From Piezodorus guildinii (lineage: Eukaryota > Arthropoda > Insecta > Hemiptera > Pentatomidae): a DNA stretch of 64,000 nucleotides. The stretch is from NCBI GenBank assembly GCA_023052935.1, contig CM041295.1:17236880-17300879 (forward strand), read 5' to 3'. The notes beneath the pieces are model-generated. The model saw only the letters and a list, made by a program, of their open reading frames with translations. It was not told the DNA's origin and searched no databases. The translations under genes and the position numbers were made by a program. Below, one piece after another: positions 23,241-34,790 of the stretch (position 1 is its first letter; each line of letters begins with the position of its first letter).

Positions 23241-23339
23241 AATAAAACATAATTTTATTCTTTTCGACTTTCTACAAGAGAAAATCACTTCTTCAACATG
23301 AAAAGTTGGCGATATTATTTAAAAAAAAAAAAAAACCTT

Positions 23340-23750
23340 TATAATGTTAGCTAATTCGAAGCTTCCCCAATTTTTTTCTCAATCAGGAATTTCGGAATTA
23401 GCGATAAACGTCCTAGCATTTTCTTTAAATCCTAAAAGAGCTGTCATTGGAGGGATAATTTCCAGGTTTCCCCCATGGATGGCTGTTCGCTTTCGACTCC
23501 TTTGTCTCGAGGCTATCAACCCTCGCTAGACATATTCCCTCTCACCCTTTTGTATATCCCTTCTTTAGCTATTGTACACGACCCCATTGAATGGAACACC
23601 GACGGGTCAGATTCTTCCTCTAACTATCCCACACCGGGGTCTTTCAGAAAAGAGGAAATGAAAAATATCCTTCCCACTGAGTCAAATATCTCCTTAGACG
23701 AGCCTTTGTGGGTCTATTATATTATTGTTATTATTATTACTTTTTTTTAA
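23340..23750. other. low-repeat mixed-composition block
   Basis: Two overlapping plus-strand frames (23344-23529 and 23475-23750) translate without a recognised domain. Composition is more balanced than the flanks and the block is single-copy here. Possible conserved non-coding sequence or old exon; unsupported either way. Confidence 0.25.
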
Positions 23751-23994
23751 GAATTGTTTTAAATGTATATTATTCATAAAAATTCAAAACATAAAAGATT
23801 TACTTTTTTGTTTATAATATTTTTTATGACTCAGTAATATTACAATAAGTCTCAATAAGGACAGTAAAAATAATTCTTTACGACTGAATGCATAAAATAT
23901 ATACAGAAAAATATAAGTAAATAAAATCATATAAAATATAATAACGATAAAAAATAATTAAAAAGTTTACAAGCATATGAAAATCTTAAAAGCA

Positions 23995-24250
23995 CGCGAA
24001 ACTATATAAAGCATTTACAATCAGGCGCATGTGGTGTGGAAAATAGAACCAAGGGGATCCCAGCGCCTCTATCAGCAGCGTCACTACTTCAAAAGACAGC
24101 AGAAGCTGAGTGAGGGCGTTATAGCTACAAGCGTACCAAACTGGAAGGAAGAATCTGGCAAGTAAATTGAAAAATTCACAAAATCTCTTGGGACCAGTGC
24201 CGTTTCAACCTTTGAGAAGGATTTTAGGGATAGGGATAGTGGGTGATGAA
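23995..24250 (-). repeat. Jockey-like 3'-end fragment
   Basis: Minus-strand match to the 3' end of the full-length Jockey family: ACTGGCACTGGTCCC-type coding end (complement of GGGACCAGTGCCGTTTCAAC at about 24190-24210) and a 3'UTR with GGGATCCCAGCGCCTCTATC shared with 47.58 kb. No open frame. Confidence 0.6.
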
Positions 24251-24259
24251 TATAATTCA

Positions 24260-26460
24260 TAACTTATCATGAATAATAAGTTGAATAATAATAATTTATC
24301 GACGAGTTTGGGAAGTTAAACGATTTAATTAATTCCCAAAGATAAATGCCATATCAATACGCGATGATTGTGATAAGAATGGGCTTTCTTTGATAGATTA
24401 AAAGTTTGAAGTCCAAGGTAGCGGATCTTTTTATCAATAATAAAAAGCAATTAAGTTAACAAGTAATGATTGTCTTAAATTGTGGAATAGCTAAAACCAT
24501 ACAAATTATCAGCGGTATGTGGCTACATCAAGAGACCCATTAGAGAGTTGGAATACATATTTTTTTTTTTTTTATAAATCAATATATAGAATAGCAAATA
24601 ACTCACATGCAGTAAATATTATATCAATAATTACTATTACCATACTTAATTTAATTTGTTTGCTAGATTATTAAGAGAAAATGAAGGAATGAAATTAAGA
24701 TGGCGCCCAAAGCTTTAAACAATGGGCGATCAAAAGTGCTGAGAGACACATAATCGAAAGTATTAGGCTCTCCTTTTATGGTCTATTACCTGCAACCCTA
24801 AAAGTTACCCAAAGAAATGAAAGTTGCAGAGAAACTTCAGCAAGTTCAATTTAAAATTTAGGAGGTCAATCGGGTAAGAGGAGTGCTTAATTTTGTATCA
24901 AGTTTTATTCGGAGGGAATCTTTTTCCGGATGCTTCGAAATTGTTGATAATGTTAAGGCCAAAGGGATATTTATTTATTATTGGGGTTCTCGTGATCCGA
25001 AAAATAGTTTAACCATCCTAAAATCGAACCATATAAAACAGTTTAAAAAAATATACTATATCATATTTCTAATTTAAGGAACCATATCTATTTATATGAC
25101 GGAGATGTTGATTGAGGGTGGTGTCATGAAGAAAAACAAACTAATAATAAGATAAACTTATTTTATTGTGTGCCGATGTTCATTAGGGCTGTCTCCGAGA
25201 GAGTATCTCAAAAAGTCAACTCCATATTCCATAATCTCTTTATCATTATGCAACTATTAATGGTTAAATTTATTCAGAAGAAGAGTTTTTATTTTTTTAA
25301 ACTATTATTGAATCAATACTCAGGTACTTACTATAACAAATGAAAAATCAGCAAAATCTGTAGACATACCTGTAACAAAAAAAAAAAAAAATCAATAAAT
25401 AAAAAAATATTTAATGTTAAATCTTATTCACATTTATAGTAATATATTGAACAATAAAAATGTTTAAAGTAATAGTTTAAAAAATTAAATAATCAACGTA
25501 GCGTCATTTCGAATTTATAAAGTATATGAATTTTAATTGGATTTTCATTAATTTCCAATAAAATGGTTATAATCCATGATAATCTTTACTTGGTTTAATA
25601 TTAAAAAATATTTTCCTTAAAAAAAAACCTTTGAAATATATCAAAACAATATAAAAAAATTAAAGAAGTCCGACTGTTCCAATTATTCAAATATTTATGA
25701 AATGATTAGATTCAAACTTCATTATCAGCTGTTTCACTGAAATGTAATTAATTTTTTTTTTAAAATATATTTTAATAAAATTTACAACTTACAGGAATAC
25801 ATAAATATGCTGATAAAATCTATTGTACATGAAAAACGTGAAGAGAAACTGCCCATTGGCAGCACTCTAGTAGTAATTAAATTTAAAATGATTCATTAAG
25901 AAAATAAGTCATACTAACTCGGTGATAATTAGAGTTAGCTAAGTTTTCATTATAAAAAACTAAACATAAAATGGAAATTAAATATGATATCAAACCAGTC
26001 AAAGTAGTTATTAATGTTGTTAAATAAAATAGTAATTACAAAATCCTTCCTTTTTCCTTTTTTTTTTTTTTTTTTTCTTTAGAGAGAAATTATGCTTCAG
26101 ACTCGAAGCACACCACATGACATTAACAACTTTTCAAATTACACAATATTTCAAAGCACGATCGACATTTCTAGTTGCGTGAGAATGAATCATCAATGAG
26201 TTCAAAACTGCATAAAAATCAAATACATATTCAACGAAATGTCGCAATCAAAATACTTCATAAATCAGATAGCTCAAATGTTTATAAATAAATTCAAACA
26301 ACCTTAAGGAATTAAAAATGGTAAGAGAACATGATAAATTACGTGGACAAATTCTCCATATTGCATTAAAAAAAAATATATTTTTAACACTTTTTTTTTT
26401 GTTAGACACTATATAATAAAATACAAATGACACTAATCATTAATTAATTAAAAACTTAAA
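24260..26460. other. AT-rich region without genes
   Basis: Poly(A)/poly(T) runs (24560, 25378, 26056) and short chance frames only. No repeat shared with other parts of the window was noticed. Confidence 0.35.
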
Positions 26461-26469
26461 GAACTATTT

Positions 26470-26718
26470 GAGGAAGATGGTTGGGGATGCGGTCATAAAT
26501 TAAAAACACACAATTAAAAATAAGCGTTATTTTAATTATGTGCCGACGTTTCGGCCTACAATGTGGGCCTTCATCAGGGGTGACGACGTGAAAGCGTTGC
26601 CTACAGAAGACTTCTCAAGACACATTGTAGGCCGAAACGTCGGCACATATTTAAAATAACGCTTATTTTTAATTGTGTGTTTTTAATTTATGACCGCACC
26701 TCCAACCATCTTCCTCAT
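26470..26718. mobile_element. inverted-repeat element B1 with GAAACG motif
   Basis: Arms of about 95-100 bp (about 26470-26570 and 26618-26718) start GAGGAAGATGGTTGGGGATG, continue GCGGTCAT..AAATTAAAAACACACAATTA and end with GTGCCGACGTTTCGGCCTAC. The left arm continues into AATGTGGGCCTTCATCAGGGG, so the complement reads CCTGATGAAGGCC, loop, GGCCGAAACGTCGGC. No coding. Similar ends occur in B2 (53.95-54.3 kb). Confidence 0.7.
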
Positions 26719-26719
26719 C

Positions 26720-27327
26720 TAATTTCTCTACGGTCAACAAAACTCCATCATTTAAAGAATTATTAAATAACAGAATGGGGAAAATACGATATTTTTATTG
26801 TTAGCTACTTTTTTATGTGTATAAACATGTTCAAAATCATATTTTCAACACTGAGTTATGAGGATGAAATAGGGACTTGCGTTTTTTTTAAATTTCAAAG
26901 GAATAGGAACTGAAGAAATTAAGCAAAATACGCGAGAAAATTAGCTATGATGTTTCACACATCTCCTAAATCAAATCTAACTTTCGAAAGTTGGCCAACG
27001 TGAGGTGTTACTTTACAAGACTGACGAAACCTTTGAAAAATCCTAACCTTCCATTATACACGATTTCTTTCTCAAACTCTAGTCCACAACCAAATCAGAT
27101 AAATTCGTCATTTTCTCATGGAGTTACAGTTCTTTATAATCTTAAAGATAAATATCCTTTAAAAAGAGAACAGAAAAATATGCAAGAATTTTCGTCTGTT
27201 GAAATTATAGTAATGAATAAACTTATACATATAAATAGAGGTGAAAATGAACTAGGCGAAAACGGTGGATTCCGAAAAAAACATGTCTTATTTTTTTTTG
27301 GAATCATGCTTACAGCTATACCGCTGG

Positions 27328-27362
<35 letters not shown>

Positions 27363-27700
27363 ATCTGACTTTTTGTCTGAGAGTGACGGACAAAATATAA
27401 AAACGTATAAGTCTATATTGCAACATTTTATTCTGAATTTGTAACTGAAAATTGTGTATTTGATAAAAAATAAAACGTATCGATTTATTCTTTTTTTTAA
27501 TGAAAACAAAAAAAAATTAGTGATTTTCATGGGGACGGAAGTATTATTTAATGATAGTTATACGGTAAACGTTTATTCATATCGAACAAATGTTAGTCAA
27601 GGATAAAAAAAAAAAAAAATAATATAAAAGGAAAAGCATTTTTGAGGCAAACTTGTAAGAGGATTGTAATTATGGGAGAATTAACAATTTATTATAGAAA
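26720..27700. other. AT-rich region, no supported gene
   Basis: A 125-codon plus frame at 26991-27368 ends in a poly-lysine run from poly(A) (27329-27359) and shows no domain, so I do not call it. Poly(A) also at 27606-27621. Confidence 0.35.
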
Positions 27701-27714
27701 AATATTTTGTTTAA

Positions 27715-27760
27715 CGTCAACGTTTCGACCTAAATTTTAGGCTTTAATAAGGGCAAAAGT
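27715..27760 (-). repeat. GTTTCG/stem/TTAAT motif
   Basis: GTCAACGTTTCGACCTAAAT..TTTAGGCTTTAATAAGGGC follows the same pattern as families A and B: GTTTCG, a stem pair CCTAAA/TTTAGG, then a TAATAAGGG in place of TCATCAGGG. Confidence 0.45.
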
Positions 27761-27764
27761 TATA

Positions 27765-28165
27765 TTAATTAAAATTATTATAATTTATGATTATCAGGCG
27801 GTTCATAAAAGAAGTTTATAGCATATTTTTTTAAAATAATCTCCCGCACTACTTCTAATGTGTTGTTTAAATTGTAAATAAACAGGTAAATCAGTCTTGG
27901 AATTATATTTTATATATCTTTTAATTTAATTAATTAATTAAATTAAATTTCCTATATCTTGTACATAATCGGGTATGTAATGTGGAAAAATAAATCAAAC
28001 TATGAAGAGTGTTTTGAATGGTAGTACTATGACTCATTCGACACGAAATGTAAGAAATCGATAACTAAGCGGATATTATTAATTATTAAATAAATAACTA
28101 GTAAGGATTTGATTTTGATTGTTTGTTTGTTTACTCATTCAACGTCAGTTTTATACTACTTTGTC
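27765..28165. other. AT-rich stretch, nothing recognised
   Basis: Includes an AATTAATT-type palindrome at about 27915-27950. Confidence 0.4.
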
Positions 28166-28170
28166 TGATT

Positions 28171-28304
28171 GGACGAGTACTAAATTTTGCCTATCCAGGT
28201 TAACTCATGATCGGGACCACCATTTTACGTAATAACCAAGAATTTTTTACTCCCTTCAGAAAATCCTAGAGACATCTTCCTGGTTAGAAACAGCTAGCTC
28301 GGGC
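28171..28304 (-). repeat. SINE family S2, copy 4 (partial)
   Basis: CTAAATTTTGCCTATCCAGG, CACCATTTTACGTAATAACC, TTTTTTACTCCC..TCAGAAAATCCTAGAGAC match copies 1-3; the tRNA-like head is poorly kept. Confidence 0.45.
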
Positions 28305-28662
28305 GATTTCATTTATAACAGTGAGTAAGGAACAATTAATGATCATACATTACAAGATTATTTAATACAAACCTTGAAGACTTTAATATTAAAGTTATTT
28401 CGCGAACAATTAGCGACCAATTGACTCTTTTCAAGACCTTGGTCTCTTTTTTAAAACTGGTTTTACACGATACGCAATGGCTACTAGCTAATTATTTCCT
28501 ATCCAATGATTTAAAAGCATATCATAATGGATTGTAATCATTTAAAAAAAAATAATAATATACATATATATATATATTTAGACTAATTAATAAAGTTAAA
28601 TTACGGAATCAGTTGTCGGTACAATCATCGTAATCATTTTCAATATCATTTGGTATCCGACG

Positions 28663-29517
28663 CACAGTGGGCAATATGACCGATTTAGGAGGACAAAATT
28701 CTGAAACTTGTCTATATTTAACCTTTGGGGTCCCAGATTACGAAAAAAAAATATTTAAAAAAATTATAAGAAAAATTATAAAAACTAATTATTTTTTTGA
28801 CGAGATTAGCGAGCGCACCGTGGTCAAACAACAAATTTATTTGCTAAAATCTAAAACTCCACTATATTTTAAGTTTGAAGTCCCAGAATACGGGAAAAAC
28901 AATACAAAAAATCTAATTATGACTCGGAGTTACTAATAGATGTATTTTATATGGTTTAGGAAATTCTTAAAATTATAGATTGTAAAATTTTTGATTCGTA
29001 GTGTTGTGTATGAAAAAAATGACGTATCACCTAAAACGCCAAAAATCGCTAAAATTCTTTGTAATATCTTAAGACTAGAAGGATTGGTATAACAAATCCT
29101 ACAAACAAATCCTTGGGGTAACTTGGGGGTTATATATTTTTCGTTATTGAATAAGGGCGTACATTTACAAATTACTAAATCAACTCTACAGGTGAGATTG
29201 CAATTTATATGCAATAACGAGTTTGGAAATATAATGTCTTACCTGTCTTAGCAATGCCCATTGTTAAATACAATAAAAAGAATTTGCTCTAAATACACCT
29301 TAAACAGAATAAATGACCGTCGAATAAAAATAATCCCAATGTTGGTTATTAGGAACTTGTGTGAACAGGAATGATTCATTACATTTACTATTTATTTGTA
29401 AACACGGTATCGTGGGAAATATTAGATTTATGTCTTGCCAACTAATAATAAAAAGGTGAAGCACTGGAAAATTCCAAACTTTTGATGCTCCCTAAATTGT
29501 GATTTAACCCCACTGTG
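28663..29517 (+). mobile_element. non-autonomous Transib-type element, copy 1
   Basis: 855 bp bounded by CACAGTGGG and CCCACTGTG and flanked by a perfect 5-bp duplication CGACG (28658-28662 and 29518-29522). Short inverted ends starting CACAGTG with a GC-rich 5-bp CGNCG duplication are the hallmark of the Transib superfamily, relatives of RAG1. The left end reads heptamer CACAGTG (28663-28669), a 23-bp spacer (28670-28692) and ACAAAATTC (28693-28701). At the right end the nonamer-like box is shifted by an indel (complement CATCAAAAG). No transposase frame of the expected size: the 89- and 93-codon frames inside are chance. A second copy in opposite orientation lies at 62738-63573, which fixes the boundaries. 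Confidence 0.85.
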
Positions 29518-29522
29518 CGACG

Positions 29523-29850
29523 TCGAAGACAGATGATGAAGAGAGCCACGCAGATCAATTTGACGTATAATTAGCCTTTTATCTAAGAATTTAAATTCAC
29601 TTATTGAGTAAGTTAATTATGCGAGTTGTCGTGATATTAATATTAATATTTGGAATTCAGCCATCGGACTTGACATTATTCCCCAGAACCAGATTATTAA
29701 TTCCCTCATGAATAATCATTTGATTAATCGCTGTAATAGCCACTGCATTATATTACAGTCGCTTACTCAATTTGCAATTACACATAAACAAATTTCGGAG
29801 AGAAAGTCGTGCGTTTATCTAATTAACATATGCGGTTTCTTGGAGGATTA
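29523..29850. other. homeodomain-site-rich, single-copy block
   Basis: Directly right of the Transib copy. Carries TAATTAG (about 29568), GTTAATTATG (about 29612), TGATTAATCG (about 29730) and several ATTAAT/AATAAT cores in about 250 bp, with balanced islands between them (for example TGTAATAGCCACTGCATTAT). No coding frame. The texture is that of a developmental enhancer or conserved non-coding element; this is inference. Confidence 0.35.
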
Positions 29851-30230
29851 TAAAATAAAATAAAAAAAAAAGGAATTCCTGGCAGAGATACCAATGTCAA
29901 GGATTTCGAAATAACCGCGTATTCCTTAATTTGTGTATCTCATTAAATTGTATAGTTTGATGGACATTCGACGAATGATAACAAGGCGCATTTAAATGTA
30001 AAAAAAAACATACCGACACTTTAATAAACCACATTGTTTTGTTTTTACCGAAAAATAATATAATGAAAAGGACAAAAAGTATACGGGTATACATATATCA
30101 ACGGTTGGCTCATCCAATCAACAGCTTAATAGCTAAAAATTGGTTCTTTATACAAAAATCTATTGTCTGAGAGACATCTTACAGTACGCACTTTTTATAA
30201 AAATACCGTATATAATTTTCTAAAAAAGTT
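29850..30230. other. AT-rich stretch, nothing recognised
   Basis: Short minus-strand frame 29897-30094 without a motif. Confidence 0.4.
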
Positions 30231-30231
30231 A

Positions 30232-30368
30232 GATGTCATCTGAGGTGAAGTAGCCAGCAAAACTACCCTCTATGCCTGTCACAAGTTTAACCCGGTAGAT
30301 GTGCCTTGGATTTTTTAAACAGTGCAATGTCAGGTACCTGTCGTTAAAGACCCCTGTCTAAATTAAAA
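30232..30368 (+). repeat. SINE family S2, copy 5
   Basis: Plus orientation: head-like CATCTGAGGTGAAGTAGCCAG and CACAAGTTTAACCCGG, body TTGGATTTTTTAAA, then GCAATGTCAGGTACCTGTCG and the tail GTCTAAATTAAAAT, matching the complement of copy 3. Confidence 0.5.
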
Positions 30369-30849
30369 TATACTTATATTTTTTTTGTTTTTTTTATTTA
30401 TATAGAAATAGTACAATCTGCTACACCCTGAGGAAGTACATATTAAAGGCATAACAAATCACCCATTCCATATGCACAAAGTAAACAGAAATTTTTTAAA
30501 AGTTCCTGAAGAATCCTACAAAAAAACTAAGTAGCCGAAAAGTCTGAAAAATTAAAATATTGTTTTCTAGACACACTCGTAATTATTTCTACCTATTAAA
30601 AACAAATATTAAATGATTTGTAAGGACACGGAGTCACAAAAAACTAAAGATGTAAAAGAAAAATAATAATTAAAAAAATCTGGTGAGGGAAACACATGAC
30701 TTCCACTACTGACCTTGGATGTTAGTTTAAGTTTATTTAAATAAAAAGTGTATTCAGTTTCGTTACAAACATATGATTTAAATTAAATAATATAACTATA
30801 TAAAATTGTTATATATAATAATCAGTAATAAGTTTAAGCACCATTCGTC

Positions 30850-31453
30850 ACTTTAAATTGCCTTTTATAACTGTATGAATAAGATGATATTTACTGTAAA
30901 ATCTTCCTCTTTCAAACGGTATATTATAAGTCTATATTACTGTTCTTATTATCAAAAACCAAAAGTTACATTAAACAAATATTTTTGCTCTATTAATTAT
31001 CCTTTAGTTGGTCATCAAATTCGTTCAACTTGTATATTTAACAGTTCTTTATCAGTACTAATAAGATGATAAGGTTAATTTTTTGGAATGTACAGAATTG
31101 AAAGTACTTAACAGAAAGAAAATATAAAAAATAGAACTAATATCATATTAAAGCCCATTAAATTTTACATCGATATAGGGAGTTTGATCAAAATGTTAGA
31201 GCCGTTTTTGAGTAAATCGTATAAAAGTTCTAAAACATGGAATCTGGTTAGCTCATTTTGATGAAAAAGTTGCTGTAACATCTCCAGGGTATAGTTTTAT
31301 TAAATATGAAATTTCAGTTTCGGACGACTTCTCGTTTTCGTGCTGAATTAACCACACAGACCTTTTTTCGGAACTTGGTTATTTGGACTCAGGAGACCCT
31401 AAAACGTGTATTTCCGTTGAAGCTGGAATTCGACTTTTCCTAACTATATATCT
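30850..31453 (+). repeat. repeat family G, copy 2 (left part)
   Basis: Longest clear G copy: AAACGGTATATTATAAGTCT, TTGGTCATCAAATTCGTTCAA, CCCATTAAATTTTACATCGA, AGAGCCGTTTTTGAG, GTTGCTGTAACATCTC and CCTAAAACGTGTATTTCCGT. It is cut at 31454 by a LINE and resumes at 32313 with GTAGGTGAAAGTAAAAATG, which corresponds to GTTAGTGAAAGTAAAAAAT after the same TATATAG in the copy at 33.86 kb. Confidence 0.7.
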
Positions 31454-31462
31454 CATATATAG

Positions 31463-32303
31463 TAAGATAAGATAAGCCTTTATTTACACATATTTAAATT
31501 TTTGTTGATACATAAAGTTTATATATATATATTTATTTTTATTTTAAAACACTTTTAATAATTGATATAAGTAAAAAGAAACAATGTGACCAAATATTGT
31601 ATACAACTTTTTAAATAAAATTTACTAACATCTTTTTTTAATAAAATTGCAAAAAAAAAACTTGATCAAATAAAAATTTTTATGTAAGATAAATAAAAAT
31701 AAAATAATTTTCTACTAATGTGTAGGCCTCTCCTGAAGGAGGAATAGTCTTGATGACGACCAGCCGTACCTTCTGGGTTATCAGTTCGCCGCTGGTTTTT
31801 CAATTTCTTGGCATTTTAATTCCCAATATTTTCGATCTTCTGTTTTCCTATTCCAAGATATTCCTTCTTGGTTCTTAATTTCGTCCGACCATCTCTTGAG
31901 TTGCCCTCCTTGCTTAGGTTGCTTCCCGAGAGGTGTCCATTCGGTAACTGCCTAGCTCCACCTGGGGTCCTTTATTGCATTAAATGCCCAGCCCATTCCC
32001 ATTTTAGCTTCCTTATACAACCCACAGCATCCCTCACCAAAGTGGTCTCTCTCAGTGTCGTATTTTTTACTTTATGCTTTAAATTAACATTTGTCATGCT
32101 CCTCTCCATTCTTCTTTGCCAAACGTTAATTCTTCTTTCCTGAGATTCAGTGAGGGAACATGTCTGGCTTCCATATGTCAAAGTTGGGAGAATGCAGGTA
32201 TTGAATACTAACCTTTTCCATTTAATTTCGGTGGAGCTTTTCATTATGTTTTTCAAGACCCAAAATTGTTTCCAGCAAGAGGCAATCCGTTTTTTAATTT
32301 CTT
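31463..32303 (-). pseudogene. 5'-truncated RTE-like LINE with 9-bp target duplication
   Basis: CATATATAG flanks both sides (31454-31462 and 32304-32312). The minus-strand frame 32256-31972 encodes the post-RT block of endonuclease-type LINEs: RLVFNTCILPTLTYGSQTC, then INVWQRRMERSM, then KLKWEWAGH. Downstream, the frame breaks, but a SGEAY-like end is seen near 31730, then a 3'UTR and the tail AATAAAGGCTTATCTTATCT. The simple-repeat tail and small duplication fit a 5'-truncated target-primed insertion into repeat G. No catalytic RT core is present. Confidence 0.8.
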
Positions 32304-32312
32304 CATATATAG

Positions 32313-33095
32313 GTAGGTGAAAGTAAAAATGTTACTGCAAATAATGTATGCTTCTTAATCGAAGGGAGGCTTGATTTTGTAAAATGTTCGACCATAGAGC
32401 AATGGATATTGGAGGGAATCGAGATTGAGTGAGAGTGAAATTGAGGAGCTTATACGATTTGTAGATTTCAAAATCTTAATGTCAAAATATTCGTATTTGG
32501 TAAGAAGAGGTCCTAAAATCGGAATGAGACCAGTGAGGCTGAAGATAGATGCAGCAGACATGAGAGGTGGGGAGAAACAGGTTTAGAGGCACGCAGCCTC
32601 CAGCATCCTATTTGCCCACCGCCCGTCTCTTAGAATGTACCACTACAATCTTACCCAATGGAACAGATTTCGGAGTGAAACGGAACCTAGTACTTGAAAA
32701 AACATAAAGTTACCATTTATCGATACAGATCCATACACTAAGATTCAAACACATACAAGTACATGGGGTTGGGTTATATTGGATAAGCAACTAAGTCCTT
32801 TCGATTTTACTGTTTATTTTTAAATCACTATGATACACTCCTTATCCGATGAATTAATTCCGAAATAAAAAAAAAATAAAAAAATCTCCTTAGAACAAGG
32901 ACAATGAACCAACACAATCCTTTCAGTCTAGTTACTTTTTGAAAAAGAAAAAAAAAAAAAAAAAAGATCAACTATTTAATATATATAAATCTTTGCATAT
33001 TTATACACACTTATATATACATATATTTATGCTATATATACCTATATTTTACATTGTAACAGAATATTAAGATACAGGTAGGTAATGGAAGAGTT
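32313..33095. other. repeat G remnant and AT-rich sequence
   Basis: The first 30-40 bp continue repeat G. The 68-codon minus frame at 32355-32561 is not recognised. The 32600-32760 part is mixed composition without a motif. Confidence 0.35.
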
Positions 33096-33099
33096 GATT

Positions 33100-33540
33100 C
33101 TCAAAGGAAGGAAGAGAGGTGCCTTAACGGATAGAGATAGGCAGGGAATTCCAAAAGGTTGAGGAGCAAACGAGAAAGGATTAGTGAAAGGATGCAGTTC
33201 TATGTGATGGGGTATAAATATTGATTGATTGTGTTCAAGTGTTCAACGAATGGATTTCAGAGCGGAGGGTGAGAAGTTCAGTTATGTAGGAATATTTTCC
33301 ATTTTTAAGGTATGGAATAGGTAAGAACCATAGAAATATTGCTTTCGAACAGAAGGATAAAGCCACTTTAAGTCAGTATAGTTGCAAAAAATATTGTCAC
33401 GTCTACAGGCTCCAAAAATTAATCTTATAAAGCAGTTCATCAGACGTTTTAATTTTATTTCCAGTTCGTTGGCAAGTCTCTCATACACCAGGTAGTCAAA
33501 AATGGGGAAGATAACAGAGGAAAAAAGGAGCTGACTAGGT
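33100..33540 (-). pseudogene. LINE C-terminal fragment (CR1/I group type)
   Basis: Minus frame 33488-33282 reads LANELEIKLKRLMNCFIRLI then FGACRRDNI and LKWLYPSVRKQYFYGSYLFH. This is the K.Q..QN..IR.IFG..R...I...Y..L.WL...R post-RT block of CR1/I-group LINEs. After a stop the homology continues in the same strand as PFTNPFSFAPQPFGIPCLSL (about 33190-33130). No RT core. 5'- and probably 3'-truncated. Confidence 0.65.
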
Positions 33541-33604
33541 TTCTAAAGGTAAGGATTCACGGAATCTATAGAGCTGTTTGAGTATGGAAATGGATTTTCG
33601 GAAT

Positions 33605-33900
33605 ATTTTGGTGGCCCTTCTAGTTGGCCGATTTTGATGGAAAAGTTGCTGTAACATCTCATACGCAGACGCTCTTAGAATATGATACTTCAGTTTTGTC
33701 CAACTTACTGTTTTCGCGCAAGACTTACCACATACACACTAAGGATACACAGACATTTTTGAAGTACTTCCTTATTTGGACTTAAGGGACTCTAAAACGT
33801 GTATTTCCGTTGAAAACTGGAATTCGAAAATTTTTACGATCGCAATACTTCATATTACATATATAGGTTAGTGAAAGTAAAAAATAACTGTTTTCAAAGT
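33605..33900 (+). repeat. repeat family G, copy 3
   Basis: GTTGGCCGATTTTGATGGAA..GTTGCTGTAACATCTC, ACACACTAAGGATACACAGAC, CTAAAACGTGTATTTCCGTT and CATATATAGGTTAGTGAAAG. The last block is intact here and is the empty counterpart of the LINE-interrupted site at 31454/32312. Confidence 0.7.
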
Positions 33901-33959
33901 GAAAACAAAAACATGTTCTCAATTTTATTGAATAAACCGGATAGTAGCTGAGGTCTTGA

Positions 33960-34430
33960 GGTCAACAATGTCAACTACCTAGGATTGAGAGGAGACCAAG
34001 TCGGAATCGGATCTGATCATGAAACAGGTCGGATGTTTCGACGAAACGCTCGGTTTCACGGTTAAAGGGGACTTGAGGGGGCGGCTCCCCGTTATGTCGG
34101 CGTCGGAGCTGATCAAGGAAACGGATCCTGTCAAGTGGAAACTCAGCCCTGTCATGTCTTGTTTTGAAGCACGTGTCCCACGGCTTTGGAACACCCCATT
34201 GCCCGTGTTGACTCAACCACTGTGCCCTGACCATTGGCAGAGCATGCTGGAGCAGGCTTAATGGCGACGGGCGATTGCGTAAGGCAAGCACGAGTAAGGT
34301 CCGAAACGGCGTCATTAGTCGACGTTGGCGGCCGACCGTTCTCCACTCGCGAATAGGGTCGACCGCACCGTGGAGTGCCTAGATTCAGCGGATGCTACAA
34401 ACAGCGCTTCATCAGATCCTTCTGAAATAC
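33960..34430. other. GC-rich island with overlapping frames
   Basis: About 470 bp with much higher GC than its surroundings, sharp on both edges and single-copy in the window. Open frames exist on both strands: 34019-34261 plus (80 codons) and 34315-33971 minus (114 codons). Neither shows a domain I recognise, and each could be the shadow of the other. It could be an exon of a diverged gene, part of an unrecognised element, or DNA of other origin. Start codons and splice sites do not settle it. Confidence 0.3.
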
Positions 34431-34790
34431 CGTCGCTTTTTCATAATCCGAGGTTCTCATTATTTGATAATGAATAAAATAGGCGTTTTCTAGAGGTTTT
34501 AAGTTCTTTTATAATAATTTACAAGTATTAATTATTGCTCCAGGGAGAAATAAATGAATATTATCATTGTAATTATTGAACAAGTGTTATAATTAAATAT
34601 TCATTTCTTTATTATTAATCATAATGGAAATAATAAAAAGGCTAATTAATAGCTCTTATATTTTTCAATATCTCTTTAAACAGCTGAACTTATCTACAAC
34701 TTGCTACAGATAGCGTAACAAAATCAAACATTTGAAATGGCTATATATAATAATAATTATAATAATTTCCAGCGAAAGCTGAGAAAGTGC
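34430..34790. other. AT-rich stretch, nothing recognised
   Basis: No sustained frame; TAATAATAATTAT simple sequence at 34746-34765. Confidence 0.4.

Noticed and set aside
26991..27368. 125-codon plus-strand frame
   Set aside because: Ends in poly-lysine from a poly(A) run, has no recognised domain and is in AT-rich unique sequence.
28667..29214. 89- and 93-codon frames inside Transib copy 1, as a transposase remnant
   Set aside because: Not conserved as open frames in copy 2 and far too short for a Transib transposase; no RAG1-like motif.
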